From positions 61,520,019-61,584,018 of the forward strand of contig OZ007571.1 of assembly GCA_963931925.1 (NCBI GenBank): DNA of 64,000 nt, given 5' to 3'. Under the pieces are notes generated by a model that made no database searches, was not told where the DNA came from, and saw nothing but the letters and a program-made list of their open reading frames with translations. Each line of letters starts with the position of its first letter. Position 1 is the first letter of the stretch. Below, piece after piece: positions 42,264-55,145 of the stretch. Source of the DNA: Onchidella celtica. Lineage: Eukaryota; Mollusca; Gastropoda; Systellommatophora; Onchidiidae. The position numbers and the translations under genes were made by a program.

Positions 42264-43178
42264 TTAAGCTTATGAACCGACTCAAAAAATGAAATTAGTG
42301 ATCATAACTTAGTTGCACAATGAAAGTAAATTGAAAATAATATTCTTTACATTTACAACCTATGTATACATGTAATTATTCTGATGCTTATTTCACTGCA
42401 TATTCTTGTTTCAGAGCAAATAGTGACCTGTGGGACCAAACTGTACACTGTAAGATTTGAATTAGTTGGCTATAATGATTGATATAACCTATAACCACAT
42501 CATACTCAATGTGTTGTTTAGGCAGTGTTCCGTTATGAAAGTATATGGACACAGTATAGTAACAGAAAGTTTGGCTTTTACCCTAGTTCCAATGGCAAAA
42601 CTGTTTTCGAAAAAGGCAATTTAGTATTGCAACATGTTGTTATCCCCAGCACTGATATCTCCTAAATTAGTCTGAAGAACAGAAAGTTACTAATGTGTGA
42701 CAAAGCCACCACTCATTTTAAATCAATTTCACCCACCATACTACTTTTTTGACCACTGAATTTAACATGTCAATAGAACATGTCCCCTGAAAATTAAGCA
42801 AAACAAACAAAAAATAATTGGAAATTGTGAAAAATAAAACTTCGGCTACAAATTAGGCATTAAAAAAAAAGGCAATATTACACTTAATGTTGTAAAATAT
42901 CTTTCTATTTAGCACCCAATTGCTATAGCAGAAAAATGTCAGCTAGCTCAGCTAATGGTGTTCATAGATAATGGAAGCTGTTATTATTTTAAACAATGTA
43001 AATGAAATGGTTTTGTTAAATTTGGTGTTTCCATGGATTAATTTGCTATGGTGATACATTTGCTACCCATGATACTTCAGCCCTTCCCTGTTTATGTTCA
43101 TAAATGTGTCCTTTTTTAGTTTTGCTTATTGGTTTATAAATTAACACCTGAATGTTCCCCTTGTCATGAATCCGTTAA

Positions 43179-43345
43179 CTCATTTGCTACTTAAGCCGAA
43201 TGTTCGGCTTGTGGATTTTTGCTTCGCTACACAAAGCGGAATATTCGGCTAGAGTGGACACCGATTTTCCGACACTAATATCTAAGCTCACTTCTTGAAA
43301 TATTGATTCCCATCCTGGTTCATTGATTTTCCTTTACTTTAATGT
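43179..43345. repeat. Repeat with GCCGAATGTTCGGC palindrome, copy 1
   Basis: Follows TTAA at 43175-43178 (CTCATTTGCTACTTAAGCCG). The same series of motifs (GTGGACACCGAT, ATTGATTCCCATCCTGGTTC) occurs reversed at 48125-48290. Probably half of a TTAA-type MITE; the right end is unclear. Confidence 0.55.
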
Positions 43346-45348
43346 CTAAGGTATTATGTCTTCTGTTTATACTGAGTCAAAGAAAAAAACATCTTTGAAC
43401 TACGTCTACATTTCAAACCGGATAGTGTTGAGAGTTCCCGTCCACACCCATAAAAGTACCACAGGGAATAAGTTAAACTTTCAGGTGTGTCTTGTAACTA
43501 CTCTGACTGTTTTAGTAATGATTCTGTTTGTGTTTGCTATGAAACTGTGTATTTATTTTGGTCATGAAATTCCTGGTAATTTTCTGTGTCAGTCTCTGTA
43601 TAACGCTTAATCTAAACTTCCACCATGTTGATAAATGGCAAATGACCTTAAAGTACATATTATGAACTAAATGGTAACTGTGTCAGATCAAACAGAGACA
43701 TATAAATGCAAAAAAAGTATGCTCTTAAGTACCCAAGCAAATTTTTGTCCAGTGAAATGATGACCGCCTGAACACTTTTATATAAATGCATGGAAGCTCT
43801 AATCTTTGCCTCTTTGCTAGTTTTCAAAATTACAATTGTTATTTGTCTTGAACAAATGAGAATATTCCAATTCAATCCAATGAAATAAAAGTGTGTTTTG
43901 TCTTAACCAGTATTAATAAATATAGGAAAATATATCTAACCTGACACCGTCTTTGCCATATTGTGGAGATGCAACCCCAAAAAAAAAAAGAAAAAAAAAA
44001 TTTCTGGTGCATCACTTTCTTTTTTGTTCATTTTCCATTTTGTGACAATTTAAAGCAACTTGTAGTTGTAAGTTGTATGAAGTTATAATCTGGATAGGCA
44101 GATAGTGTACATTTTATTCTGTAAAATGTCATTAACAATGAATTTGACCTTCACTGGCCTGTGCACTCTTTTCTCCTCACATAGCATATCTGTAATCTTG
44201 ATGTTTATATATATATATTCATATAATGCATGCTCATTCTAGTAATGATCTTGAAGTTTGTGTTTAACATGCTCATTCTAGTTATGCTGTGTTTATTGTA
44301 TACATTGACCTGCATGTCCAGCTATGCTATTCAGTCACTTGTTAATCCTTATGAAGGAATTTGTAGTGCATGAAACCATTCAGTCATTGCCTCTCTTGTA
44401 CCATCAAACTGACTGTCTTAATGCACTTTGGAAGTTTTTGCTTAACCTGTATAATCTGCAATATATTTTACAATTATAATCTGTTCACAGCTTTCCCTCT
44501 CTATAATAATATTTCAATGTTTTAGAACAGTGCAGGCAAGGAGTGCTTTGTACTTGTGTGCATATTGTCATGATTAAATACGACAGCAATAGTCAAGTAG
44601 AACATTATACATTTATTTATTTCAAACAATTTTAGTTTTGTGTAAGAATTACATTTAAAAAAAGGCAACCGTAAAAGATACTTTGTAGCAAAATCACAGG
44701 ATATATTATAGTGGATAACCAGGAATAAATTTTTACAATTTCTACTTTTTGAAAAGGTTAAAAACATCAAGGCTGTTTTTATTCTTTGAAAGACATTAAT
44801 TTGGCCATGTAATAATCTAAAATCATTTGATTCATAATTCATAGTGATGTCCAAGGCCCAGCTTTTGTAGCTTACTGTACAGCTTAACATGCAACCCAGA
44901 TTCTCTTTGAACAACTTTCTCAAAGGAACTTGTTCTTCTTGTCGTTTGTTTTCTTGCACAAAGAATTCATGTCTTATACATGTCTCTTAATTACAACTCT
45001 GTGTATACATTTATTTTGTGAGAGACTGCTTACCTTTTCTAGGTAGTGGTGTAATCAGATTTGCCTAGAATTTTTTTCTTGTTTACTGAAACATTTTATT
45101 AGTAACTGATTTTTTTGTTGTTGTTTTGTTTTAGAATGAGTAAAAGTAGCATTAATCAATGAAGTAACAGTTTTGTTTATGAATTTACTGAGTCCACCAA
45201 GGTGAACAACATTGATAGTGATTCTGTTCATTCAAAGGAGTGACAAAACAGAGGAAAAATATTTTGAAGGTGTGAAACCTAAAAAAGAGAAAAGAAAAAA
45301 TACATCAGGGGAGTGTCAATTCAAGGAAGGTCATTTCAAAATGTTTAA
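43346..45348. other. Large-intron sequence, no feature
   Basis: About 2 kb of AT-rich DNA with poly-A tracts near 43980. No exon, RNA or repeat boundary recognised. Confidence 0.45.
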
Positions 45349-45640
45349 CTCTTTCCCTACCACACATTCTGGGCAGTATTCCACGGTTGGACCAAGCTAT
45401 ATTTGAGCCACCATTTTGTTCCCTCAATAGACAATCAAAAATATGAAATTGTGTGAAAATGAATGTAGATTCAAAATATTCAGGTTTGAATGTACAACAG
45501 TGAATTGTATTTACAAAAATTGTGTTTCGTAAACACTGAATTGGAATTGAACACGAATTTCATGAGCCGCATTTTGTGGCTCGCGGTAGGAATCAGGATT
45601 TCGCTTGAGCCACAAAATTCGGCTCGCGGGAGGGAAAGAG
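45349..45640. mobile_element. TTAA-type MITE just upstream of TSP1 exon 10 (292 bp)
   Basis: Preceded by TTAA (45345-45348) and followed by TTCA. Ends CTCTTTCCCTACC and, reversed, CTCTTTCCCTCCC. The right half has GGCTCGCGGTAGGAAT and GGCTCGCGGGAGGGAA, a small internal repeat. It ends 62 bp before the exon at 45703. Confidence 0.7.
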
Positions 45641-45702
45641 TTCATGGTGTTTACTTTTTTAACTTTGTCAACTTTATGTATTCTGTTCATATCTTTTTGC
45701 AG

Positions 45703-45867
45703 TGGATGGTGTCTTTACTGAATGGTCCGAATGGACAATTTGCACGTTGACCTGTGGCGGAGGTCACAGGTCACGAGAGAGAGATTGCATTGGTCCATTT
45801 TATAACGTCGCTGAATGTGTGGGCAATTGGACTGAGGTGGAAAACTGTAACACACAAAACTGTCCAG
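45703..45867 (+). CDS. Exon: TSP1 repeat 10
   Basis: 165 nt, acceptor CTTTTTGCAG, donor GTGTGT. FTEWSEWTICTLTCGGG: the first Trp of the ladder is Phe. RSRERDC, FYNVAEC (GG replaced by NV) and CNTQNCP follow. Sequon NWT. Confidence 0.9.
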
Positions 45868-46636
45868 GTGTGTACAGATTCAGAAACCATGTATTTTCTG
45901 CCATTGAAAAATGCACATGGCTTGTTCATGACCTTCATTATCTAATAATGTCCTAATTCATTTCCACTAAACTTTATTGGCAACAGTAAGAAAGAAGAAA
46001 GAGTGTTTTGATAGAGCGGTTGTACCTGTGGGTTTTTGGTAGGCATAGTTGTCCATATGGGTTAGGGTAAAAGTTGATATTGGGGTTAGGATTAGAGTTG
46101 AAGTTAGGCTTGGGGTGGTGTTTAGGTTGGTAACTGAAAAGAGTCAAGCTGCGATGCATGTGCTTTCATGGGGACAACAATTGTGTCTGTTAGAAAAGTG
46201 TTGTGCTATCCTTGCACAGATGCATTAAAAGTGTCCCAGAGATCAGGTTTCTGTAAAGCCAAGTTTTTATTTATTTTGAAGAAAATAGTTTGTGGAAGAA
46301 ATTCCATCAGAGCTGATTCATGTTGCTGTAGATGAATCTATTATTATTTATCATATAACAAATTGCAAACAAGGGCGTTTCACAATAATGAGAGGCCTCA
46401 CTTGGTAATAATCTTATTTTTTTTTTTTGCATAGACAATAAAGTTCTGTTTGAAATGTTTTCTTGTCTCTATCCACAGCAGGAGGGTATTGCAAATACAC
46501 TTTTTTTTTTGCCCATCTTTTTTTGTTATAGATCTAGTTGTAGTTGTTACCAGTGTTTGTCCACAGAAAACGGAGTGCAAGTTTTACAGTATGCCCTGTA
46601 ATATTTGAAAATCTTCTTAAATTTTTTTCCCTTCAG

Positions 46637-46801
46637 TTGATGGAAGCTGGAGGCCTTGGTCAGAATGGGAGACATGCTCGGTCACATGTGATGGAGGTGT
46701 GAGATGGAGAGACAGAGAATGTGACGAGGCCCAGCATGGTGGAGAAAACTGCACAGGTCCCAGTCAGCAAAATGAAACATGCAACACTCACCACTGTCCT
46801 G
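46637..46801 (+). CDS. Exon: TSP1 repeat 11
   Basis: 165 nt, acceptor TCCCTTCAG, donor GTAAGG. WRPWSEWETCSVTCDGG, RWRDREC, then DEAQHGGENC in which the usual GP after the third Cys is EA. CNTHHCP. Sequons NCT and NET. Confidence 0.9.
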
Positions 46802-46890
46802 GTAAGGTTCCTCCAGAATTAGAATGGTTTATAAATGAAATATCTGGTGCTAGTCAGGATGTTATGTTAGAAACCTTGGTAGTGTCTTCA

Positions 46891-47145
46891 TATCGATGGC
46901 CTCGGGCACAAACCATCTAAGTCCGTAAACAAAAATTTTTCAGAGGAAGGAAAAAACTGATTTAACCATAACTGTTCTCTTATAGCTATTTAGAAGTTTT
47001 GCCTATTTGATGAGTATCACCTCTAGGACTGTATGCTAGACTGGTTTAGTTTATTATGAATTCGTTTTTTATCTATCTATTTTAAGGTATAAAGCATTTA
47101 AAGAGTTGTCCGGACTTAGACGGTTTGTGCCCGAGGCCATCGATA
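46891..47145. mobile_element. MITE with about 40-bp TIR (255 bp)
   Basis: TATCGATGGCCTCGGGCACA at the left is repeated reversed at 47145 with only a few differences over 40 bp. Flanking bases are TA-rich (TCA/TAT), consistent with a TA target but not decisive. No ORF. Confidence 0.75.
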
Positions 47146-47150
47146 TATAT

Positions 47151-47533
47151 ATCGTCAGTTTCAGGATGAAGGGACGAACAGATAACAACAGCCGTACATC
47201 GAAACGGCAAGCACTTAACTTATCTGTATGACAAAGGGGCGGATAGGTCAAATTTGAGATAATAATTTACTCTTTTGTGGTTATCAAAGGTATATTGCCG
47301 GGTGCTTTACCCAACATGAGCAATTTTGTTAAATTTCATATAGTTTTTGTGCTATATAGTGTGACTTAAAGGGAGAAATTGATGATGAGAATATCGAAAC
47401 ATTTTCAAAACTGGATTTCTTGCAGCACTGAATTTGGCGGTTCACCCCTTTGTCATACAGAGAAGTTGAGCGTTCGCCTTTTTCTTGTACGGCTGTTGAT
47501 ATCTATTCACCCCTTCGTCATGAAACCGACAAT
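47151..47533. repeat. Long inverted repeat (arms about 92 bp, loop about 200 bp)
   Basis: The left arm 47151-47242 and the right arm 47441-47533 are reverse complements with moderate divergence; both contain CAACAGCCGTAC and CTGTATGACAAAGGGG. It begins six bases after the neighbouring MITE ends. Confidence 0.7.
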
Positions 47534-48124
47534 ATTTCTGTGACCGAAAGACTGCAGGAGAACTCCCAAATTTGTGATCTGAGTTTGGCATGGTTACCTT
47601 AAGAGTGTAAGGAAGCCAAGAGACAAGCCCCTTGTTTGAAGGGGGTTGCCTCCCTCTTCCAGGAGTTTAAATCTTGGCTTTTTTTTTACTCTTCAGTCAA
47701 TTTTTTTTTTTCCATAGTTCCATGGGATACAATCTGTATTGATGTCTTTTTCAGTATGCCCGCTTCTTCGTTATTGTGCCTCATTTCATTGCTCTCAGTT
47801 TGGCAGTGAATCAGATTGCATCAATTTCAGTTTTACTTTATAAGCATTTTCCACATTCAGAGTAAACTGTTTTTCTTCTTGATGAACATTATGTTTACTG
47901 AATTTCTAAGAACTCTGAAAACCCAGAGAGGTGGGTCCCCATGGCCCTGCAGAAAAACTCCAAACGACAAAATTCTATTTGTCTGAAAGCCCCGTAACTC
48001 ATTCCCTATGGTAACTTCTGTGGGCATGGACAGGAACCCTCAACATTATCTAGTTTGACATTCAATAATGGTTCAAAGATGTATTTTCTTTCATACAGTA
48101 TTTCATACACAAGACTTATAATAT
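47534..48124. other. Intron sequence, no feature
   Basis: About 590 bp without recognised exon or repeat, apart from T tracts near 47690. Confidence 0.4.
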
Positions 48125-48290
48125 TATACATGAACATCAAAATAAAAGAACCAGGATGGGATTCGATATTTCGAAAAGTTGGCTTAGGTATCAGTGTTGG
48201 AACATCGGTGTCCAGTCAAGCCAAATATTTGGCTTTCCGTAGCAAAGCAGAAACCCGCGAGCTGACTATTTGGCTTAACATACTGAATGA
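48125..48290. repeat. Repeat with GCCAAATATTTGGC palindrome, copy 2
   Basis: Reverse-complement homologue of 43179-43345: palindromic core, GGACACCGATGTTCC and AATCCCATCCTGGTTC align in order. Confidence 0.65.
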
Positions 48291-48867
48291 CTTAACAAAA
48301 ACAATGACACCTTTTTTTTTTTTTTCTTTTTAAAAAAAAATGTTCTGCTTTACTAGAAGTATGCTTAACAGAGAACAGAAAAATATTCAATAGCTCTATT
48401 TATTACAATCACAATATACGTATTTTAATACAATTATTTGTCATATTGGGATTTCCCAAAACTCTTAAGGGTTGTTTTTTTGTTGTTGTTTTTTTTAACT
48501 GGAAACTTGTCATTTTTAACGTCTTTGTCTACATTATTTATTGCAAGTAACACACCTGTCTTCTCCATTTCTTCATATAATTATATAATATCCTGTGCTC
48601 CTTTTTTTCAATTTCATGCTTACAGTTTGTATTCTGCTTTTTGGCACTAAAGCTTATGCTATTCTGCTTTCCGTGTTCTATCCAAGAAGTAGTTAGATCA
48701 CTATGTCTTTCACAATAACTGTAATGGCTTAATAGTGCTCTAATCTATATATCTCGCTAGTCTGTGAAGCTGCTCTTGCTTTGTTTTGTGCCGTTTAACC
48801 TTAGAAAGTATGAATCTTAAGGTCCATAGACCAGTTTTACTTGTGCATTTGAAAAGGGAGTTTTTAA

Positions 48868-49104
48868 CCCTTAGAAGATGATGGAGCCAATAATCAGCCA
48901 ATTACTTTACAGTGAAAAGGGCAGTTGAGCCGATGTCATGATCTTGCAGCCAATCATAATGCTTGTTTCATAAAATCTACGGATATTATATACATATCAA
49001 TGGCCGATCTTCCTGCTGTTGTAAACACATTATCAATTTTTGTTCTATGAACCCTCATCTTTCTAGATGGATACCATCCAAAATACCCCCCTGTCTCCAA
49101 AGGA
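48868..49104. mobile_element. TTAA-flanked MITE (237 bp)
   Basis: TTAA at 48864-48867 and 49105-49108; ends CCCTTAGAAGATG and, reversed, TCCTTTGGAGACA. A diverged copy lies at 59978-60271 (shared CAGTGAAAA and GAATGCTTGTTTCATAAAAT). Confidence 0.75.
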
Positions 49105-49108
49105 TTAA

Positions 49109-50148
49109 GCTTGGATATTACAATCACATCATATCTGCTCACTGCCTTTATGGCTATGTCACATCCACCAAAGTCCGTTCCCCAGAAGTTTAATGGTTAA
49201 AAAAAATGAATGTGTGTATACTAGTCTGCAGTAGGGGTCTAAATATTTAAAATGGCAAATGCATATCTTGAATTATAAATATTGTCTCAAACATTGTAAA
49301 AGAAGATTGTGATGGTGTCTCAGAAAACTCTTAAGTTGACAAGACAAAGTTACAGTTTTCTTATTTGAGTTCTCCATAATAATTTGCACTGACATTCACC
49401 TCCCAATTTCTGTTGCATCATTTCAATAACCTTGGCTGTCCTATTAGTGTTGCTAGATCCGTGGAAGTATCCTGAATTTTTATGAGTGAAATGAATTTGA
49501 GACATGACTGTAGAAGGAAACAGACTTTAAAAGGTCAAAAACCATTGTTCTAATGCATGGACTGTTAAGAGTTTATAACAAGAATCATGTTAGTGAATTA
49601 CTAAAAGGATCAATTCTGTACCATACCTAAGTGCACCTGGGCTCCAAAATAAACAATACAGCTTTGCATAAAGATCAGCAAAGTATACTGTCTTCTGTGC
49701 AAAGCACATTAACCCAAAACTGTTACCATTAGAGTTAGGCACCCTGAAAGAACTGACATAAAAAACAATAACACTTTTTGCCCAGTATCTCAGTTTTGGC
49801 TCTTTGTGTTTTAGATGTGATGCAGAACTTAGCCTTTAACTCCATTCCTTAAAATCTTAATTGTTTCAAGTGCCACTGCCATTGTTTTGGGAAGTGATTT
49901 TTTTTATTTTTTAAGTTAATGTTATTTTTTGCACATAAGATAAAGTGATGCTGGTGGAAATCTCAACTTGTTCCTTCATTACATAGATCAAATAAAAGCT
50001 GAAATATTTATTGAAAATCTAAGACCTCCAACATTGTTTTAACTCACTTCCTCCAAAATTGGCAGTTAGGACAATCAGGCATACAAGGTACTAAATTGTG
50101 CAATCTACGTTCTGTGCCGGTATTTCATGACCTGCACCAAATTTTCAG
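49109..50148. other. Intron sequence, no feature
   Basis: About 1 kb, AT-rich, nothing recognised before the acceptor of repeat 12. Confidence 0.4.
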
Positions 50149-50313
50149 TTGATGGCATCTGGCTGGATTGGACTGACTGGGAACCCTGCAGTGTTTCTTG
50201 TGGGGGTGGCAGACAGACTCGCCTTCGGAACTGTACAGGGCCTTTTCATGGTGGACAGCCATGCCAAGGTCCATGGGACGAAACACAGGACTGTAATACT
50301 CACAACTGTCCAG
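50149..50313 (+). CDS. Exon: TSP1 repeat 12
   Basis: 165 nt, acceptor AAATTTTCAG, donor GTGGGA. WLDWTDWEPCSVSCGGG, RQTRLRNC, GPFHGGQPC, CNTHNCP: a near-consensus repeat. Sequon NCT. Confidence 0.9.
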
Positions 50314-50982
50314 GTGGGATTATCTGTGGTGGCATGGATGTAGTTACTCGTTACAATGTGTCAAAAATGAAAAGGTTGCACGTTGCAAAGTCCTGTATTG
50401 GAACAAGCAGGAAATAAACTATACAAAAAAAATAATAAAATAAATTCCTAAAGAATTAGAAATGGAAGAAATATTAAAAAGGATTTCAGACATCATGTCC
50501 ATCTTCAGATAAAAAAAAAAAATCAACTGGTTAAACAATTTTTGGAAATGAAAAAATAAATACCAAACGGTTTTTTACTACCCAACTCTGCCTGCTGAAG
50601 AAAGGGAAAGACCTCAATTAGACTGGCCATAAACAAATTTAATGTGCAACAACATCTAAAAAAGAAATGTAAAAACCACAAAACTCTATGTTGGCATTAA
50701 ATAAAAAGAAATTATTCAGTGAATTGTGGAATGAATTAATGCTCATATTGTCCAATATATGGATAATGAAAAAAAAGAAAAAAATCTTTTTTTTAATAAT
50801 AATAGTATTCTGAATTCCACAAAATCATAATGTGCTAATATTGAAAGTTCCAAACCTTGTTGTAAAGTACATAATGGAATCATCTGTGTATTCAAATGAG
50901 GTACACATGCCAAGGGCAGTGATCCTCTAAAAACTAAGACCTGATCTGAACACACTGTACATTCAACTTTTGTAATCTTTAG

Positions 50983-51147
50983 TTGATGGAGTTTTGTCCC
51001 CCTGGTCGGAATGGGCAGCTTGTGATGTTACATGTGGAGGCGGGATTAAGGACAGAAATCGTACATGTACAGGACCATTCTATGGAGGGAGTGACTGCGA
51101 CGGACCTCTAGTTGACAACACAACTTGCAATACTCATGAATGTCCAA
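50983..51147 (+). CDS. Exon: TSP1 repeat 13
   Basis: 165 nt, acceptor TAATCTTTAG, donor GTATGA. LSPWSEWAACDVTCGGG has Leu for the first Trp. IKDRNRTC, GPFYGGSDC and CNTHECP follow. Sequons NRT and NTT. Confidence 0.9.
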
Positions 51148-53727
51148 GTATGAATGGATATATTTGGCGTTCAAACATAATGAAAATTGCTTTATTGTGT
51201 TAGAGTAGAATGTGAAATGTCATTGTAATTTTGTCTTAAAACAATAGCGAATGTCTTGTTCAGGGATGGATTCAGACCGTCTATACTGTGCTGCGATCTT
51301 CTGTTAATGAATGTTTTTTGGTGGTTTTTTTTTCTATTCTAGCAACATTTCCAGGATCTGCGTTATTGTGCATGGCATTTTTCCAGACTTTGGAAAACGA
51401 TCAGCACAGAAGGCTGAATCCACTCCTGGCTCGTTAATGATGTAGTATTTTATCCTAACTATTGTTTCTTTTTTTAATATTTATAATTATTTGTGAAGAT
51501 ATTTTGTGCAAAATGTTTTTAAAAAAATATCATGAGTTGGTTGAGGGATACAGCAGTTTAATACTTTTTTTCTTGATGTGCCAAAATCTCTCATGTTTGG
51601 TTTCATTTTTCCTCACACCATTGAGGCAGGCATTTGTTTTTTTGTTTATTTTTGTCTTTGATGAAATTAAACTTAAATCTGATATAATTTTTTTTTGTTT
51701 TCACAAACTACCAAAGATTTCTTTTCAAGATTTTCTAAACATCATCAATCTCTGTACGACTTACCATGATTAGCTTCACTACAAAAAAGCCCACTCAATG
51801 AAATGTTAGTACCAGTGGTGGCAAAGTGAGAAGTTGCACAATCGGTCTTTTATTCTTGGTTTCTTGCATTCTCTCTCTCTTCCTGTGAATACGAAGCATA
51901 AATAAAATTCCTAAATAGTGAAAAGCACAAAATGGTCATTATCACGCGATGTGCTGTAAAACCCAAACTCAAACTCAAACTCCTCTATTTCATCCTCCTC
52001 TCTCTCTCTTTCTTTTTTCTCTCTTTCTTCCTTCCCTCTCTCTCTTCCTCTTTCTCTCCTTATAAACCTAATAATAGGCCTGGTCACTTTCAAGACTTCA
52101 AAATAATGTTGCTATCCTATTTCCTGTGTCATTCTTTGAATGTTCATTGCTTCTAGTGAAAGTCTGTCTTCTAATCCCTGCTTTGCATTTGAAATTATAA
52201 TTTGCTTATTCTATAATCAAATGCTTTCAATCTGCTGATATATTTAGTTCACGCTTATAGGCAAATGCTTTCCCCCACAACCCTGTGTTTTGTTGGCTTT
52301 AGTGTGACCGAGCTGTGTTTCTGTTTTGAAGATATCTTTTCTGCAAACGTACACTGTCCCATGTATACAGAATAAGCATGAAAATAAGCTTCACAAGGAT
52401 TTGAGACTAACATTCAATTCCATAGTTTCAGGGGAGATATCAATAAAGAGTTTTGCATGGGGTGGGTTGAATGAGATTTTTTATATGTTGGCTTAAAATA
52501 CTTATTTATGGCTGAAGAACAAAGCCTGAAATAATTATTTGATAATACATGTAATAGAATGACAAAACAGATGCAATCTCCTTTTCATGAAAACATGCAC
52601 TTTTAATCTCATGTTTGACAGCATTAATAGTCTTGAAAAACTGTTAACATTTTAAGGATAAAACACTAATCAGTTATTTACATATTGATAGGTTGTTAGA
52701 TTCTAATTTTACATTCATTTCTGTATTAAACACACAGTTTGTTTTGAGACTGGCGTGGGTCATAATCATGATTGTTATTTTTGGACAAAGTGTTTCCCAT
52801 GCTAAACTTGTGAAACAACACAGGAAATCAGTAGTTCAATGTATGTTTACAAATGATGAAATGAAGATAACTTAGTGATATTAACTTGTTTTGAATCACA
52901 CCTTTTAAATACAACAAATGTGATGCTGGTCAATATTTTATTGCAGTAATCTCTTGTCATAGTCTCATGTTTTAATTATACTTATGTCATACTGGTTGAG
53001 CTTCAAGATTTGTTTTTGGTACATAGAGTATTGCCTTGTGGAGCTCATTTTCTATGTTCACATTCCTGTGTAAATGAATCCTGTTACGCATTATGCAAAT
53101 GTATGTATGCGATTGTGGAAAAGAATATCTATTAATAATGAGAGCTCTCATGTATTTTTCATTGATTTGATATGGATGTTGTCAGGGGAATGTAATCTAA
53201 TTATAAAGCCAAAAAGAGAAAATACTGAGTTCTGTTCACTGGTCAGATATAGCTTTCTATGTAAAATACTTAACAATGGCTTTAGATAATTACAGGGTAT
53301 ACACTGGTAGTGTTGTCTTTGGCAGTGTAATACTTGGAGTTTCCTTCATACCAGTTTGTAATAGCTTCTAATAGGCCATAATGTAACCATTGTATGAGAC
53401 TAAATTTATCGTCATATAATGTAAGTGAGGTGGTGAAATTTCACTCCCTTAGTGGAGTCATACATTGTTCCTAGTATAGTGAATCACTTAGCAGCTTTCA
53501 AACTGTTTGTGATTTTGTGATTTCGTAGCATATTGACTTTGATGTTTACAAGAATGTTTCCTTAATATATAATAATTTCTTGAATATACAGCACATTTAG
53601 ATAGCCCATTGTCCCAAAAGTAGGGCCACTTGTTTACATGTGGTTTACAATTCAGATTTAGATATTTATCTACATTTGATCCACAGTGATATGTACAGTT
53701 TTCACAGTGTTACATTGTTTCCTACAG
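51148..53727. other. Intron sequence, mostly featureless
   Basis: Positions 51918-51983 hold a plus-strand copy of the dispersed repeat end (GGTCATTATCACGCGATGTG then CCCAAACTCAAACTC), followed by a CT-rich tract to 52060. The remaining 1.6 kb shows nothing I can name. Confidence 0.45.
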
Positions 53728-53892
53728 TTGATGGCATCTTCACCAATTGGGGTGAGTGGGGTGAATGTTCGACCACCTGTGGGGGAGGAATTGCTTGGCG
53801 GAGCAGAAACTGCATTGGACCTTTCTATGGTGGTCAAGACTGTGTTGGAGCCTGGGATGATAATACAACTTGCAATGAGCAGCCTTGTCCAG
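53728..53892 (+). CDS. Exon: TSP1 repeat 14
   Basis: 165 nt, acceptor TTTCCTACAG, donor GTAATA. FTNWGEWGECSTTCGGG, IAWRSRNC, GPFYGGQDC, CNEQPCP. The first Trp is Phe. Sequon NTT. Confidence 0.9.
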
Positions 53893-54689
53893 GTAATAAA
53901 GTTTATAGGACAATTACAGGGCTAGTCAAGTATTTGTGTTGGCACCCAACAAATTTAGGCTCTTCGTACACTTTGGTAGTATGGAGATATTTATATCACC
54001 AAATAGGTTATTCGAAGCCCTTTGATTTGGAAAAAAAAATATATTATTGTAATTTAATCAGCAGAGGTGGTGTGGCCTCTCAAAGACAGGAAGTGACAAA
54101 ACCACAGTTTTGAGAAAAACACTTTTAAAGTTTCAGCTTTTTGTCAAAATTATTGATGGTGACTCTTTTCAAAGTCAGTTTTGAGGCATTTGCCCTTCAC
54201 AAACAGGATTATCATTTGGAAAAGGAATAGGAAAGAGGTTAAACTTTTCAAAAATACTGAAAACGCAAAATCGATAAAATTGACCCTATGATACCTTATA
54301 AACAATTTTCTGGAATCAGGTAGTGCTGAAATGTGCCTCATTTTGACAGGCGGCTACACTATTTTCTAATTCTGTTTACTTAAGCAAGTTTAAATTATAG
54401 TAAAAACTGGCAGTCTCTAAGGAAATGGATATTTGGTTATTTAAATTAACTGCTTTTTATGTCAGTGTATTCTTCTGTACTTGTATACATGTTATTGCAT
54501 TTCTTTTTCTGCACTCATGTGGAAAGCAGATTTCCATTGGGACATTTAAAGTGTAACTTCTTATTCTGTTCAACAGAAGCAAAAGTAACAAAATGAAATA
54601 CACACAGGCAACTCAGTTTCTCAAGCCCTTATGGTTGTTTTCAGGGATTGTAGTTCATTAACAAAGCCAACTAGAGAAAATACTGAGTT
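53893..54689. other. Intron sequence, no feature
   Basis: Nothing recognised between repeat 14 and the SINE. Confidence 0.4.
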
Positions 54690-55145
54690 GGGGACACGGT
54701 GGTCTAGAGGCAAGATGCTAGCCTGTCATGCCAAAGGTACCGCGTTTAAATCCCGGTCGCTGCAGGCATGTTGAAATTTTGGGTTTTTTCTCATACTTTC
54801 TTGTCCCTGATCCTGTGGTGGGTAAGATTGAGCACCTAGTCTTCTCGGATAAGGAGGAAAAAATTCAGAGGGCCTGTGTGCACTTTGCGCACATTAAAGA
54901 TACCTTGGCAGTTGGAAATTGAGAAGAGCAGGCCGAACAGGCCGCTGCCCAGGCAAAATTGAATAAAAATCTACGTACTCCCTTCCCCTCCTCCCACCAC
55001 TCCCCCCCCCCCCTCCCCCAAAAACAACAGCCGACAGGCGCTGTATAGTGGCGATGACGTGTCTGCTCCAGTTGTAACTGGGCTGCAATGACACTAAGGC
55101 AAATTTCCCAAATGGAATTAAAGAAGTATACAAAACACAAAAATA
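54690..55145 (+). mobile_element. tRNA-derived SINE, copy 2
   Basis: Aligns end to end with 10842-11282. The A box TGGTCTAGAGG is intact, the B box decayed (CGTTTAAATCC). A C tract at 55004-55017 replaces the ACCACCAAAAAT stretch of copy 1. Tail AATTAAAGAAGTAT then A-rich. Confidence 0.85.

Noticed and set aside
46060..46140. GGGTTAGGG-like stretch
   Set aside because: Also irregular, no array; probably G-rich simple sequence.
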